DNA of 64,000 bases from assembly GCF_030068475.1 (NCBI RefSeq), contig NZ_JAQOSP010000133.1:1-64000 (forward strand), given 5' to 3'. Under the pieces are notes generated by a model. That model saw only the letters and a program-made list of their open reading frames with translations. It did no database searches and was not told the origin of the DNA. Made by a program: the position numbers and the translations under genes. The stretch comes from Roseofilum acuticapitatum BLCC-M154 (lineage in GTDB: Bacteria > Cyanobacteriota > Cyanobacteriia > Cyanobacteriales > Desertifilaceae). Positions 8,228-16,662 of this stretch are shown in pieces. Numbering within the stretch: position 1 is the stretch's first letter; each line of letters starts with the position of its first letter.

Positions 8228-8749
8228 CTATTGTCCATGACCAGAGTTTAGCGCTATCAGTTGAACAATGACGATCGTTAAAATTACACTGTTGCTGATC
8301 AAATGGGCATTAAAGACAGTACGAGAAATGGTTTTTTGGATGAAAGCTTCACTGGCGGCATTACTAAATCCGCCTTCTCCATATTTTTTTTCAATCCAAA
8401 AGTTACGAATAGTGCGGAGAAGGGCTAACCCTTGTCTTTTGACCAACCAACCTATGAAAAAAGCACTGATAATTCCGAGTAAAATCCAGGATGAATTCGA
8501 TTGATCTAATTCTCCGAGTAGGATTACACGCATCAAGCTTTGGCGAATGGGAGAGGGTAGTAGTTTTTCTAAACTAAAGAATAAAAACCAACCGAGCAAG
8601 TTCGCCAGTAGATTGAGTGTGGCGGCATAAAAAATGCTGAAGCGGCGATGGAGTTGGAGCTGAGTGTGAAGCAGATAGGATTCAATGGCGATCGCCACCC
8701 ATAAGAATAGCATTTGTAAGGCGATCGCCCGTAGAGGCAGGATAACCAT
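8228..8749 (-). CDS. fraC: FraC-like filament integrity membrane protein
   Basis: From the ATG at 8749 this is a 173-aa membrane protein with three or four hydrophobic segments. It has the FraC-like stretches LFLWVAIAIESYLLHTQL and FYAATLNLLANLLGWFLFF. FraC is required to hold vegetative cells together in filaments and for septal junctions. A longer frame starting TTG at 8788 exists. Its extra residues are encoded by the heptamer repeat at 8763-8822, so I reject that start. It is the first gene of fraC-fraD-fraE, with 41 bp to fraD. The position downstream of two PspA/IM30 genes suggests a membrane-maintenance neighbourhood. Confidence 0.78.
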   Translation of the reverse strand: MVILPLRAIALQMLFLWVAIAIESYLLHTQLQLHRRFSIFYAATLNLLANLLGWFLFFSLEKLLPSPIRQSLMRVILLGELDQSNSSWILLGIISAFFIGWLVKRQGLALLRTIRNFWIEKKYGEGGFSNAASEAFIQKTISRTVFNAHLISNSVILTIVIVQLIALNSGHGQ

Positions 8750-8762
8750 CACCAAAATAAGT

Positions 8763-8822
8763 AACAATGAACAATTAACAATGAACAATTACTTTAAATT
8801 ATTAATTGTTCATTGTTCATTT
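8763..8822. repeat. AACAATG heptamer repeat forming an inverted repeat
   Basis: Repeats of the heptamer aacaatg on the left and cattgtt on the right create perfect 14-bp arms at 8777-8790 and 8804-8817. The sequence lies between the PspA-family gene and fraC, both on the minus strand. It could form a hairpin in the transcript, but there is no T-run to call a terminator. The same heptamer occurs near 33211 and 46438. Confidence 0.75.
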
Positions 8823-8826
8823 GATC

Positions 8827-9588
8827 CTAGCTTTTATCCAATTCCCGACGCAGTTGCTCAAGTTCGTCATCGACGGGAGGCGTTGAGCTGCTTGAACCCC
8901 TATCTTGGGGAAGAGCCGCTTGATTCGGGGATGCGCCACTTAACTGCGCTTTCATAGCTGCCAGTTCATCATCCACATCGCTCCCTTCCAAAGCCGCAAA
9001 CTGTTCTTCAAGCCCCGTTCCCCCAATTTCATAGGCTGCCTGGCTTCTAGCTTCCATTTGCAGCACCTTTTCTTCCATCCGGTCAAATGCTGCCAAGGAA
9101 CTGCTCGTTCCGATATTCGAGACCGTATTCTGCAAGTTTTCTTGGGCTTTAGCCGCTTGCATCCGTGCTTTGAGCATATCTTTCTTGGTTTTAGCCTCAG
9201 AAATTTTGCTCTCTAGCTGCATTAAATTTTTCTTCAGGGTATCGACCTGGGCGATTTGTTGGTCTAAAGAAACTTTAATGGTATTAGCACTATCCATCTG
9301 GGCTTTTTTGCGCTGCAAGGCTTCCCGTGCCAAATTCTCGTCCCCCTTCTGGAGAGCCAGTTGCGCCCGTTGTTGCCATTTATTGGCCTCATTCTGGGCT
9401 GTATTATATTGTTGCTGGCTTTTCTTTTGGCTGGCGATCGCACTGGCAACCGCTTGTCGGAGTTGCACTAGATCTTCCTGCATGTCAATAATAGACTGCT
9501 CTAGTATCTTCTCCGGGTCTTCTGCTTTGCTAACGAGATCGTTTATATTAGCTCTCAGAACTCGGCTGATCCGGTCGAATAATCCCAT
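8827..9588 (-). CDS. PspA/IM30 (Vipp1-like) membrane-remodelling protein
   Basis: This 253-aa, almost entirely helical coiled-coil protein belongs to the PspA/Vipp1 (IM30) family of ESCRT-III-like membrane remodellers. It starts with the amphipathic helix MGLFDRISRVLRANINDLV, which binds membranes, then AEDPEKILEQSIIDMQEDL, typical of the family. A flexible Ser/Pro-rich linker (about residues 210-235) leads to a final helix DDELEQLRRELDKS. That tail is the feature that separates Vipp1 from classical PspA, so I lean to Vipp1, which supports thylakoid maintenance. A second paralogue lies 108 bp upstream on the same strand; which one is the true Vipp1 is not certain. Confidence 0.85.
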   Translation of the reverse strand: MGLFDRISRVLRANINDLVSKAEDPEKILEQSIIDMQEDLVQLRQAVASAIASQKKSQQQYNTAQNEANKWQQRAQLALQKGDENLAREALQRKKAQMDSANTIKVSLDQQIAQVDTLKKNLMQLESKISEAKTKKDMLKARMQAAKAQENLQNTVSNIGTSSSLAAFDRMEEKVLQMEARSQAAYEIGGTGLEEQFAALEGSDVDDELAAMKAQLSGASPNQAALPQDRGSSSSTPPVDDELEQLRRELDKS

Positions 9589-9672
9589 AATTCTAATTCT
9601 GCTTTGCTGTCAGGGTCTATATACAGATTATAGTGGAGGATAAAAGCCAATAGGGAGTGGCAAGAGATCCCC

Positions 9673-9700
9673 AATTACTCATTACTCATTACTCAATTAC
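9673..9700. repeat. ATTACTC heptamer tandem repeat
   Basis: Direct repeats of the heptamer attactc overlap the stop codon of the upstream PspA-family gene. A second block of the same heptamer is at 18860-18877. This is a short tandemly repeated repetitive sequence of the kind common in filamentous cyanobacteria. Confidence 0.75.
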
Positions 9701-10428
9701 AATTCATTAAGACGCGATCGCAACTCCTCCAATTCGCGATCGTATTCCGATTCGCTCCGAGTACCCTGGCTTTTGAGTTGCGTTTTAATCGCCGTCAACT
9801 CCTCCTCTACAGAATTCTGCTCTCCTGATTCTAGAGCTTGGAACTCTTTTTCCACCGGATCTTGTCCCCATTGGGCCAGTTCCGCTTGTGCTTCGAGTTG
9901 GTGTACCTTATTTTCCATCCGCTCTAAAGCCGCTAATGTCCCCCTAGGATGCAACTGATTCATCACTTGGTGTAACTGTTCAGAGGTTTTAGCAGCACGG
10001 GCACGGGCGATATAGAGGTCTTTCTTCGCTTTAGCCTCCGCTATTTTCCCCTCCAACGTGCGTAAATCCTGCTTCATCCGATCCACCACAACCCCCTGCT
10101 GTTGCAGGTGTTCCTGGAACAGTCGCGCCGTTTCCAGGTAAGGCTTGCGGCGGGTTAACGCTTCCCTAGCCAAAGTTTCATCTTGTTTTTCTAGGGCGAG
10201 TTCGGCCCGTTTGTGCCAATCTTCCGCACTCCTCGTGGCTCGATCGTATTGTCGCTCTGTCCGTTTTTGTACGGCGATCGCCTGAGCCACCGATTGCCGT
10301 AGAGACACCAAGTCATCCTGCAATTCCAAGATAGCCGTTTCTAACAGCTTTTCCGGGTCTTGCCGTTGGGTAATCCAATCATTTACCTGGGCACGAACAG
10401 CACGAATTAGGCGATCGACAACACTCAT
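9697..10428 (-). CDS. PspA/IM30-family paralogue
   Basis: The 243-aa protein has the same architecture as its downstream neighbour. It has an N-terminal amphipathic helix (MSVVDRLIRAVRAQVNDWI), the RQDPEKLLETAILELQDDL element, a long coiled coil and a short C-terminal helix (YDRELEELRSRLNEL). The first helix is less conserved than in the downstream copy and the linker before the last helix is shorter. Cyanobacteria commonly encode both PspA and Vipp1, and this pair probably arose by tandem duplication. The SPOR-like gene ends 14 bp upstream, so co-transcription is likely. Assignment to the family is firm; the division of labour is inference. Confidence 0.85.
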   Translation of the reverse strand: MSVVDRLIRAVRAQVNDWITQRQDPEKLLETAILELQDDLVSLRQSVAQAIAVQKRTERQYDRATRSAEDWHKRAELALEKQDETLAREALTRRKPYLETARLFQEHLQQQGVVVDRMKQDLRTLEGKIAEAKAKKDLYIARARAAKTSEQLHQVMNQLHPRGTLAALERMENKVHQLEAQAELAQWGQDPVEKEFQALESGEQNSVEEELTAIKTQLKSQGTRSESEYDRELEELRSRLNEL

Positions 10429-10442
10429 AATCCCCTCTCAGT

Positions 10443-11846
10443 TTACTCACCCTCATAAATTTTGGCAGAAATTCCCTCAATCTTCAGCTCATCCAAAAAC
10501 GCTTCCGCCATACCCCGATGATCGAATACCCCCAACTGCACATAAATTCCATCCGCAAAATTGCGTAAATAGGCATCCGGAACCAACGCTTGAATTTTCG
10601 CCATAGCCGTTCCATCCTCATAGTTCGCCACCACATAATAGGACTCCAGATCCTGCACTTCCGGCACAGTCGCCACCGGTTCTGGCATCCATTCCTGCTC
10701 TGGAGGCATATCTACCGGAATAGGAATCGACCCCGCAAAACCCTGAAGCTGACTTTGAGGAGGTACAGGTTCAGCAAAAGACGGAGCTTGCGGGGGGACA
10801 ATCGGAGCCGCCGCTTGCAACTGCGGCAACTCTTGCGGATTCAGAGGAGCAGTTGCCGCCACCGGTGGAGGAGGTAGGGGTGCTGGAGCTTCTACCGCTT
10901 GCGGCGCTTGCGGTGGAGCAGACGGAGGTTCAGGAGCAGCAGAAAACACCGGTAAACTCAACACCCGCAAATTCAGGCCTGATTTTTGATTCGACTTCGA
11001 GGCTGTAGTAGACGGCTCTTCTACAGGACTTTTCGCCACCACCGGCGAAGCCACTGGGGAAGGCTGGGGGGGCTGCTTGGGGTCTAGAATACTCAAACTC
11101 TCTAGCGTTAACTGGCCAAATTCCGAAGTAGGACGGTTCAGGGACTGGGAAACCTCAGAAGAATTAGCCGGAGTTGGTGTTGATTCTGGAGCAGATTCAG
11201 GAACAGTGGGATTAGGCTCCCTGAAGGGACGATTCGGGAACAAATAACGCATCAGGGAAGGATTGAAAAAAATCACCCCAAATGTAATGCACAGCAGAAT
11301 CAAGAGCAGAGTAGAACCAATACCCAGGGGAGTCAGCCAGGGGTTAAAAGCTGGAGTAGTAACGGGCATTTCGTCTTCCTCTTCCTCCTCCGCCAAACTT
11401 CTGAGCAGCTCTTCTGAAGATTCTAGGTAATCGTCTGGGGGACTATCGGGTTCAAACCCCGTATCCGGTTCTGCCAGGTGTTGATCGGCAAAAGAGGTGG
11501 ATAGGGCAGATCCCAAATCTGGATTAGCCGAAGGGGATAGAGAAGCTGGAGATTCTGAAGCCGTTTCTAGAGTCTCTTGAACCGGGGATGAGTTCGGTTT
11601 TGGCCGTTCTGGAGGCGGAGGCGAGACTAAATCTAAAGTTTTTCTACCCTCACCTTGAGGGGTCTGGCTCAGGGCATAGCTTTTCAGGGGGGGAGTATAG
11701 CCCTGGCGATAGCGCCGATAGCGGGTTAACTCCTCCTCCAGACTGACATTGAGACTGGTTAGAGCTGCTTGCAGGGGTAAGGGGATGGCATCGGTCTGAT
11801 GGGGTTGGGTCGGGGGTTTTCCAGGAAAACGGTTACTCATCGCCAA
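10443..11846 (-). CDS. Proline-rich single-pass membrane protein with SPOR-like C terminus
   Basis: The 467-aa protein has a cytoplasmic acidic and Pro/Ser-rich N-terminal half (residues 1-165). One transmembrane helix follows at about 168-195 (GIGSTLLLILLCITFGVIFF), then a long Pro/Ala-rich periplasmic linker. The C-terminal ~70 residues read YYVVANYEDGTAMAKI, then IYVQLGVFDHRGMAEAF. This resembles a SPOR-type repeat fold that binds denuded peptidoglycan. Such an anchor-linker-SPOR layout is typical of cell-division or septal proteins and would suit its neighbourhood with PspA/IM30 and fra genes. The SPOR call is by pattern only. A second ATG two codons downstream is an alternative start. 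Confidence 0.6.
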   Translation of the reverse strand: MAMSNRFPGKPPTQPHQTDAIPLPLQAALTSLNVSLEEELTRYRRYRQGYTPPLKSYALSQTPQGEGRKTLDLVSPPPPERPKPNSSPVQETLETASESPASLSPSANPDLGSALSTSFADQHLAEPDTGFEPDSPPDDYLESSEELLRSLAEEEEEDEMPVTTPAFNPWLTPLGIGSTLLLILLCITFGVIFFNPSLMRYLFPNRPFREPNPTVPESAPESTPTPANSSEVSQSLNRPTSEFGQLTLESLSILDPKQPPQPSPVASPVVAKSPVEEPSTTASKSNQKSGLNLRVLSLPVFSAAPEPPSAPPQAPQAVEAPAPLPPPPVAATAPLNPQELPQLQAAAPIVPPQAPSFAEPVPPQSQLQGFAGSIPIPVDMPPEQEWMPEPVATVPEVQDLESYYVVANYEDGTAMAKIQALVPDAYLRNFADGIYVQLGVFDHRGMAEAFLDELKIEGISAKIYEGE

Positions 11847-12302
11847 AGTCTCGCCGGTAGGGATTCAGTGAATCTGCTTATTTAAGCGTTGATTGTATCT
11901 TATTCTGATGCGTAATGATAGAGAATCCCTAGATTTTTATTCACAAAAATTTAAAGTAAAGCCATCTTTAGCTTAATTTTTTGTAATGCTGGCTACTTTT
12001 TGGCGATCGCTCTAATGCAAAGGTTTAGAGTCCTTTATGCTTAGTTTTAGCCCTCAGATTACAGCATTTGAGATCTAGATCGAACCTAGCTTCAATTGCG
12101 GTGGTCTCATTGATCCCCAATGGGTTTTTCCCAGAAATCCCCCCTTATCCCTGAAAAAATGATAGTGCCAACCGGGAATTTATGTCCGAATTTAAAGCAA
12201 AGATAAAAAAAGTATGAAGCTATTTTCATTTTCTCTAGAAGATAACTGAAAATATAGAGGAAGCCGATACTCGCCCCTTCTTCCCTAAATTGAGGATTCC
12301 CC
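11847..12302. other. 456-bp intergenic region between divergent genes
   Basis: The gap separates the minus-strand SPOR-like gene from a plus-strand small Cys protein and so should hold two promoters. It is AT-rich with one HIP1 site near 12003. No tandem repeat, RNA gene or convincing reading frame was seen. Confidence 0.5.
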
Positions 12303-12611
12303 ATGAGCAACTCCAATTGTCAAACATCCGCCTGTCGGTATTGCCGCCACTTTACTCCCGAAGGGCGGCGAGGGGGTAATTGCCAACAGCTTGGTGTTCC
12401 TGTACGCGGCGGATGGAAAGCCTGTTCCTTAGCGCTGCCAGCCTTTGCCCCATCTTGGGAAGGTTTAGAAGGCTTAGGTCTCTGGCAATATCAACCCTTA
12501 ACCGTGGTTGAAGCCCAGTCTAAGTCCTTAGAACCCCTTTCCCTGAAAGAGTCCCGTCCTAGTTTGAGTGTTGTAGAAGATGACTTAGATCAAGGTCTAG
12601 CCTTAGCTTAA
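12303..12611 (+). CDS. Conserved cyanobacterial small cysteine protein, unknown function
   Basis: This 102-aa protein has four cysteines in its N-terminal third: CRYCRHFTPEGRRGG, then C in GNCQQLGVPVRGG, then C in WKACSLALP, with an additional C at residue 5. Such spacing suggests metal binding, possibly zinc. The rest is poorly conserved and acidic at the end. I recognise the N-terminal block as widespread in cyanobacteria but know of no function. It is a single gene, followed by the convergent cysK. Confidence 0.7.
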   Translation: MSNSNCQTSACRYCRHFTPEGRRGGNCQQLGVPVRGGWKACSLALPAFAPSWEGLEGLGLWQYQPLTVVEAQSKSLEPLSLKESRPSLSVVEDDLDQGLALA

Positions 12612-12690
12612 GCAAACAACCGATAAACGAACCCTTTTTAAAATCAAAAGTTTCAAAGACCCTATAGTATACCCATTCTCGATGCAACCT

Positions 12691-12723
12691 AGAAACCGGT
12701 TTTCTTCAAAAGAGCCGGTTTCT
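12691..12723. repeat. Hairpin with agaaaccgg arms between convergent genes
   Basis: The arms agaaaccgg (12691-12699) and ccggtttct (12715-12723) are perfectly complementary. Similar gaaaccgggtttc sequences occur near 33128, so this is a dispersed cyanobacterial repeat. It sits just after the cysK stop and could act in transcript ends, but it lacks a T-tract. Confidence 0.5.
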
Positions 12724-12733
12724 CTATGGAAGC

Positions 12734-13672
12734 TCAAGGATTCAATCCAAACAATGCTGTACTCAAATAGCGCTCCCCTCCACTCGGTTGAATCACCGCA
12801 ATCATCTGCCCCTGATGCTCTGGAAGTTGGGCGACTTGCAGCGCCGCATAAACTGCTGCTCCCGTAGAAATGCCACTGAGAATACCCTCTTCCTTCGCTA
12901 AACGGCGACCGATATCATAGGCTTGTTCCTCGGAAATGGTCATCACTTCATCAATCAAGTCTACCCGCAGGACATCAGGGATAAAGCCCGCGCCAATGCC
13001 TTGGAGATTATGAATACTGGGTTTTTCTCCTGTTAAAACTGCACTGGTTTTCGGTTCGATCGCCACAATTTTAAGGCCTGGCTTCTTTTTTTTCAAATAG
13101 CGACCCGCTCCCGTGAGGGTTCCCCCCGTTCCCACTCCCACTACCAACACATCTAGCTTACCCTCCGTATCTGACCAGAGTTCCGGCCCCGTGGTTTGAT
13201 AGTGGATTTTCGGGTTGGCAGGATTACTAAACTGTTGGGGAGAAAAAGAATTAGGCGTACTTGCCAGCAACTCATTCGCCCGTTGAATGGCTCCCACCAT
13301 ATCCAAATGACTCGGAGTCAACACCACCTCTGCCCCATAAGCAGTGACCATCTGTTGACGCTCGCGGCTCATATTCTCTGGCATCGTCAGAATTAAGCGA
13401 TAGTTTTTCGCCGCGCACACCATGGCCAAGCCTATTCCCGTATTGCCGGATGTGGCTTCAATAATCGTAGATACGCCAGGGGTAATGAGTCCTGCTTGTT
13501 CAGCCTCTGTAATCATGCTGAGGGCAATGCGGTCTTTGACTGATTTTGCCGGATTCATCCCTTCTAATTTCAGGACAATTTCGGCTTGACAATTAAACGC
13601 TTTCGGCAGGTGGCGCAAGTGGACTAGGGGAGTTGCGCCAATGAGTTCGGTAATGTTTTGGTAAATTTTCAT
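12734..13672 (-). CDS. cysK: Cysteine synthase A (O-acetylserine sulfhydrylase)
   Basis: This PLP enzyme makes cysteine from O-acetylserine and sulfide, the last step of assimilatory sulfate reduction. The PLP lysine lies in NPAKSVKDRIA near residue 45. The substrate loop is EATSGNTGIGLAM, the phosphate loop is GTGGTLTGAGR, and the C-terminal IQPSGGERYLST is typical. The 312-aa length is normal. Sulfite reductase, which supplies the sulfide, is also in this window but 25 kb away. It is preceded by the membrane redox fusion gene on the same strand, separated by a 136-bp gap that contains a palindromic repeat. Confidence 0.93.
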   Translation of the reverse strand: MKIYQNITELIGATPLVHLRHLPKAFNCQAEIVLKLEGMNPAKSVKDRIALSMITEAEQAGLITPGVSTIIEATSGNTGIGLAMVCAAKNYRLILTMPENMSRERQQMVTAYGAEVVLTPSHLDMVGAIQRANELLASTPNSFSPQQFSNPANPKIHYQTTGPELWSDTEGKLDVLVVGVGTGGTLTGAGRYLKKKKPGLKIVAIEPKTSAVLTGEKPSIHNLQGIGAGFIPDVLRVDLIDEVMTISEEQAYDIGRRLAKEEGILSGISTGAAVYAALQVAQLPEHQGQMIAVIQPSGGERYLSTALFGLNP

Positions 13673-13696
13673 GATCGATTAGAAATTAAAATGGTT

Positions 13697-13780
13697 GCCC
13701 TCATCCCCCAACCCCTTCTCCCGTGGGAGAAGGGGAGTAGAAGTCCCTCTCCCCTGGGAGAGGGATATAGGGAGAGGGCA
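13697..13780. repeat. Double-hairpin dispersed repeat (copy 1)
   Basis: Two hairpins stand side by side: ccttctcccgtgggagaagg and ccctctcccctgggagaggg. The same element occurs in opposite orientation at about 58591-58678. It lies between two minus-strand genes and contains no coding sequence. It is a widely dispersed non-autonomous palindromic repeat. Confidence 0.75.
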
Positions 13781-13808
13781 TTGCCAGTTCAGATCTCAAA
13801 TGAAAACC

Positions 13809-16436
13809 CTATAACAGCAGTTGGAAAAAGATAAAGGTTAATGCTGCCATCAGGAATAGATGGGGCAGGTTGCTCCAGAGAGGGCGTTGAGTAATTTTGA
13901 ATAGGGGATAGATACTAAAGGCGATCGCCGCCAATAGGGTCACCCCTTGTAAAAAAGCTGCCACATCTCCACTCCAGGTCAGCACTGGCCAACTCGCCCC
14001 CGAAAAGCCAAACGTGCGAGCTGTAACAGGCAACAGTTGCCCGGCTTCTGTCATGGCTGCTGGGATATAATGGGCTAAATTGGCTCCCAACGTCATCGGT
14101 AGATAGGCGTAGATGGTGACCAAATAGGGGGGCATGTCCCGGTCAAAGAATCGGGCGATCGCATGAACCCCATAGGTTAAAATCCAAGGAATACTTAGCA
14201 ACACCAGCACCACCGGCAAAGCCATAAACCAGGGTTGTCCCGTAATCAGAGCTACATCCAGGCCAAAAAAGCCTAAAACTTTGTCGCCAGAATGCATAAA
14301 CACCCCACCGAACAAAAGCAGCAACAGCGCCACTTCTGCCCAAAACGGCTGATGATTTTCCAACAAATCCGCCGCCACAAACCGCAAGTTGAACTGTACC
14401 GAGCGACTCGGACAAGCCTTTAAGCAGGTCATACACAACACACAATCGCGGTTATCCCGCAGTTGGGCCGGGTGGGAATAGAGGGGACATCCCCCGGTAG
14501 CTTGGCCCTCATTCGGTAGGGAGTCGGCAAACGTCACCGGAGTCACATCACTGCCTTTGTAACAGCTAAACGTGCTGCATTGACTGCCACAAATTTGCTG
14601 AGTCGATCGCAACTCCGTCAAGGCCAGTTTGGCAAACATGCCATTCATCCCACCAATGGGACAGAGATACCGACACCATAAACGGCGCTCATAAATCAGG
14701 CTACAAATCACTGCGCCTGCGGTAATAATCAGCAATAAATCAGAAGAGAGATGGGGGGTATGGGGCAAATCCGCCAGTTTCTCCCAGAGATAAATGGCCA
14801 CAAACCCGGCCCAGAGTAGCCATGCTCCCCAGCGATTCATCCATTTAGTCGGCCAAGGGAGCAGTTTACGGGGCCAAATCCATAGAGAGATTTTTCTGAT
14901 CCATTCTCCCGTCACCATAAATGGACAAACGGCACACCACAACCGACCAATAATTGGGAAAAGCAACAGATAGAAGGGCCACCACCAGGCCCAAAAGAGA
15001 TTGAGCGTCATGCTAGAGTCACGGGTTTGGGGGCCCAGATAACCCATGAGGGTGACGGGGATAAACAGGAGCATGACGATAACCCAGAACCGTTCTGGCC
15101 ACCAGTCACTGAGCAGAAATCTGCGTAACCAGGGAAATTGATTGAGTAAATCGACACGAAAGGCATTTTTTTTCGATTCAACCGACCAAAGGACTTGTTC
15201 GGAAATAATGTCTTGTTCGGGGGGAGTCATGACCACCGCCCGTTTGAGGATGCTTTCGAGTTCCGCAATATTGGCGGGATAGTCGTAGCTAATCAGACGG
15301 CGTAAATCGGCTTGACTGAGTTTTACGGGCGATCGCTGGCTTTCTTGGCAGTATTTATCCAGGAAATAGCGGGCAAAACTAGGGATATCTAGTTTGCGCT
15401 GTTTCAGGGAGGAGAGTTTGATCGAGTGACTGGGGATATCCCCCAGGGAGAGGGAGGAGGGACTACTGAGGATCAGCCTTACCCAGGACTGGATCGGGGG
15501 GCCTTCGGGGTTGGGGGTAAGGGTGTTCGTTTGCAGATAGTCTAACAGGCGATCGCGGTCTTTTTGGCTCAGGAGCTGATAATTGGCAATTAACAGGGTT
15601 CCTCGCTCCAGTAGTTCAATTACCCCCAATTGTTGGCCCACCCGGCCAAACAGATTATCTGTATTCAAGGCCCCACTCTCATCACGGGGAAGTAAGGCAC
15701 AGTCAATTTCAGCCCAAGGATGGTCTTTAATCCCCGAACGGTGATGAATGTAGCCCGCGAGAAAGGTTTTTCCGCCTCCGGGAGGGGATTGGAGTTGGAT
15801 CGGTTTTAGGTCTAGGGTCGCTTTTTCAATTTGGGCGGCCAGTTTTTGGCTGACTTTACTTTTACCAATAATCAGGTTATCGGTGGGGATGGGGCGAATA
15901 AACGGTTGTAATCCTTGGATGCGGATTTGTTCGGTGGCGATGCGATTTGCAAAATGCTCTAAATCTTGAGCTAGAAAGGTATTGAAGGCTTTTTCGATGG
16001 AAGGATATCGATCGGTGAGCTGCTCAAAGTCCGTTTGACTGAGAAACCAGAGTTCGCTTTTGGCGATCGCCACCGCATTCGTATTATAAGTCGCCGTTGT
16101 TGGGTTCAGAGCTAAAGGAATATAGCCAAACAGCTCCCCCGCGCTGTAATAGCGAATATGGGTTTTGCCCACCAAGGAAGAGCGATAAATCTCTACCGAA
16201 CCCCATTTGATCAGGTATAACCCAATCGGTTCTAGACCTTCATGATAGATGTCTTGGTTGGGTTCGACTTTCAGCAGACGTAGGGATTTGGCGATCGCCT
16301 CAATCACCTCATCGCTCAATTGCCCCCATACCCGATGGAAGCTTAACCAGTCGATACCGTCTGTAATCTCTTTCTCTTCTAGGAATGTATCCTGCTCTGG
16401 ATGGGGCTGTAATGGGAGGAGTGAACTGGGAATCAT
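13809..16436 (-). CDS. Fusion: cyclic-nucleotide domain, degenerate AAA domain and membrane polyferredoxin
   Basis: The 875-aa protein joins three modules. Residues about 30-165 form a cNMP-binding (Crp-like) sensor. Residues about 185-420 match the sigma-54-activator AAA fold, with Walker A (SPPGGGKT, 217-224), LFGRVG, and C-terminal YPANIAELESILKRAVV. However, the Walker B acidic pair is lost (GTLLIANYQ) and the GAFTGA sigma-54 loop is absent. From about 445 on it is a NapH/CcoG-like membrane redox protein, with CAVCP at 501, CRYLCPIGG, CGSQC and a CVLCMTCLKACP cluster site, plus further membrane helices. Cyanobacteria lack sigma-54, so the AAA part probably regulates electron transfer rather than transcription. 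Its electron partner is unknown. Confidence 0.82.
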   Translation of the reverse strand: MIPSSLLPLQPHPEQDTFLEEKEITDGIDWLSFHRVWGQLSDEVIEAIAKSLRLLKVEPNQDIYHEGLEPIGLYLIKWGSVEIYRSSLVGKTHIRYYSAGELFGYIPLALNPTTATYNTNAVAIAKSELWFLSQTDFEQLTDRYPSIEKAFNTFLAQDLEHFANRIATEQIRIQGLQPFIRPIPTDNLIIGKSKVSQKLAAQIEKATLDLKPIQLQSPPGGGKTFLAGYIHHRSGIKDHPWAEIDCALLPRDESGALNTDNLFGRVGQQLGVIELLERGTLLIANYQLLSQKDRDRLLDYLQTNTLTPNPEGPPIQSWVRLILSSPSSLSLGDIPSHSIKLSSLKQRKLDIPSFARYFLDKYCQESQRSPVKLSQADLRRLISYDYPANIAELESILKRAVVMTPPEQDIISEQVLWSVESKKNAFRVDLLNQFPWLRRFLLSDWWPERFWVIVMLLFIPVTLMGYLGPQTRDSSMTLNLFWAWWWPFYLLLFPIIGRLWCAVCPFMVTGEWIRKISLWIWPRKLLPWPTKWMNRWGAWLLWAGFVAIYLWEKLADLPHTPHLSSDLLLIITAGAVICSLIYERRLWCRYLCPIGGMNGMFAKLALTELRSTQQICGSQCSTFSCYKGSDVTPVTFADSLPNEGQATGGCPLYSHPAQLRDNRDCVLCMTCLKACPSRSVQFNLRFVAADLLENHQPFWAEVALLLLLFGGVFMHSGDKVLGFFGLDVALITGQPWFMALPVVLVLLSIPWILTYGVHAIARFFDRDMPPYLVTIYAYLPMTLGANLAHYIPAAMTEAGQLLPVTARTFGFSGASWPVLTWSGDVAAFLQGVTLLAAIAFSIYPLFKITQRPLWSNLPHLFLMAALTFIFFQLLL

Positions 16437-16519
16437 GATATCTGTGCCCGATGTGGCTCAGATATCATTTTAATATAGTTATTCAGTAATAGGAAGCAGC
16501 GATCGCCCGCTCTCTAGAA

Positions 16520-16605
16520 ACAATCTGTAGGGGCGGGTTATACCCAAGTCTTGTAGACTGACAACTATTTTTGTATTCATGTCCGCTTGCGGAAAACCGC
16601 ACGAA
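16520..16605. repeat. Truncated dispersed repeat before the first Uma2 gene
   Basis: The segment contains tctgtaggggcgggtt and then catgtccgcttgcggaaaaccgc. Both belong to repeat families found elsewhere in the window (1-160, 21111, 58437). It produces an artefactual N-terminal extension of the following reading frame. Confidence 0.6.
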
Positions 16606-16662
16606 CCCACTACTCCAGCTATAATTAACATAGCCTTTGTAGCATATCCAGACCATTCAACC

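Noticed and set aside
9170-9643. 157-codon plus-strand frame rich in Cys/Ser/Leu
   Set aside because: It is antisense to a clear PspA/IM30 gene and has the composition expected of a shadow frame.
12107-12316. 69-codon minus-strand frame overlapping the start of the small Cys protein
   Set aside because: No family features are visible, and it overlaps the start of a better-supported gene.
12691-12723. Terminator for cysK
   Set aside because: The hairpin is a dispersed repeat and has no T-tract in either direction, so it was listed as a repeat only.
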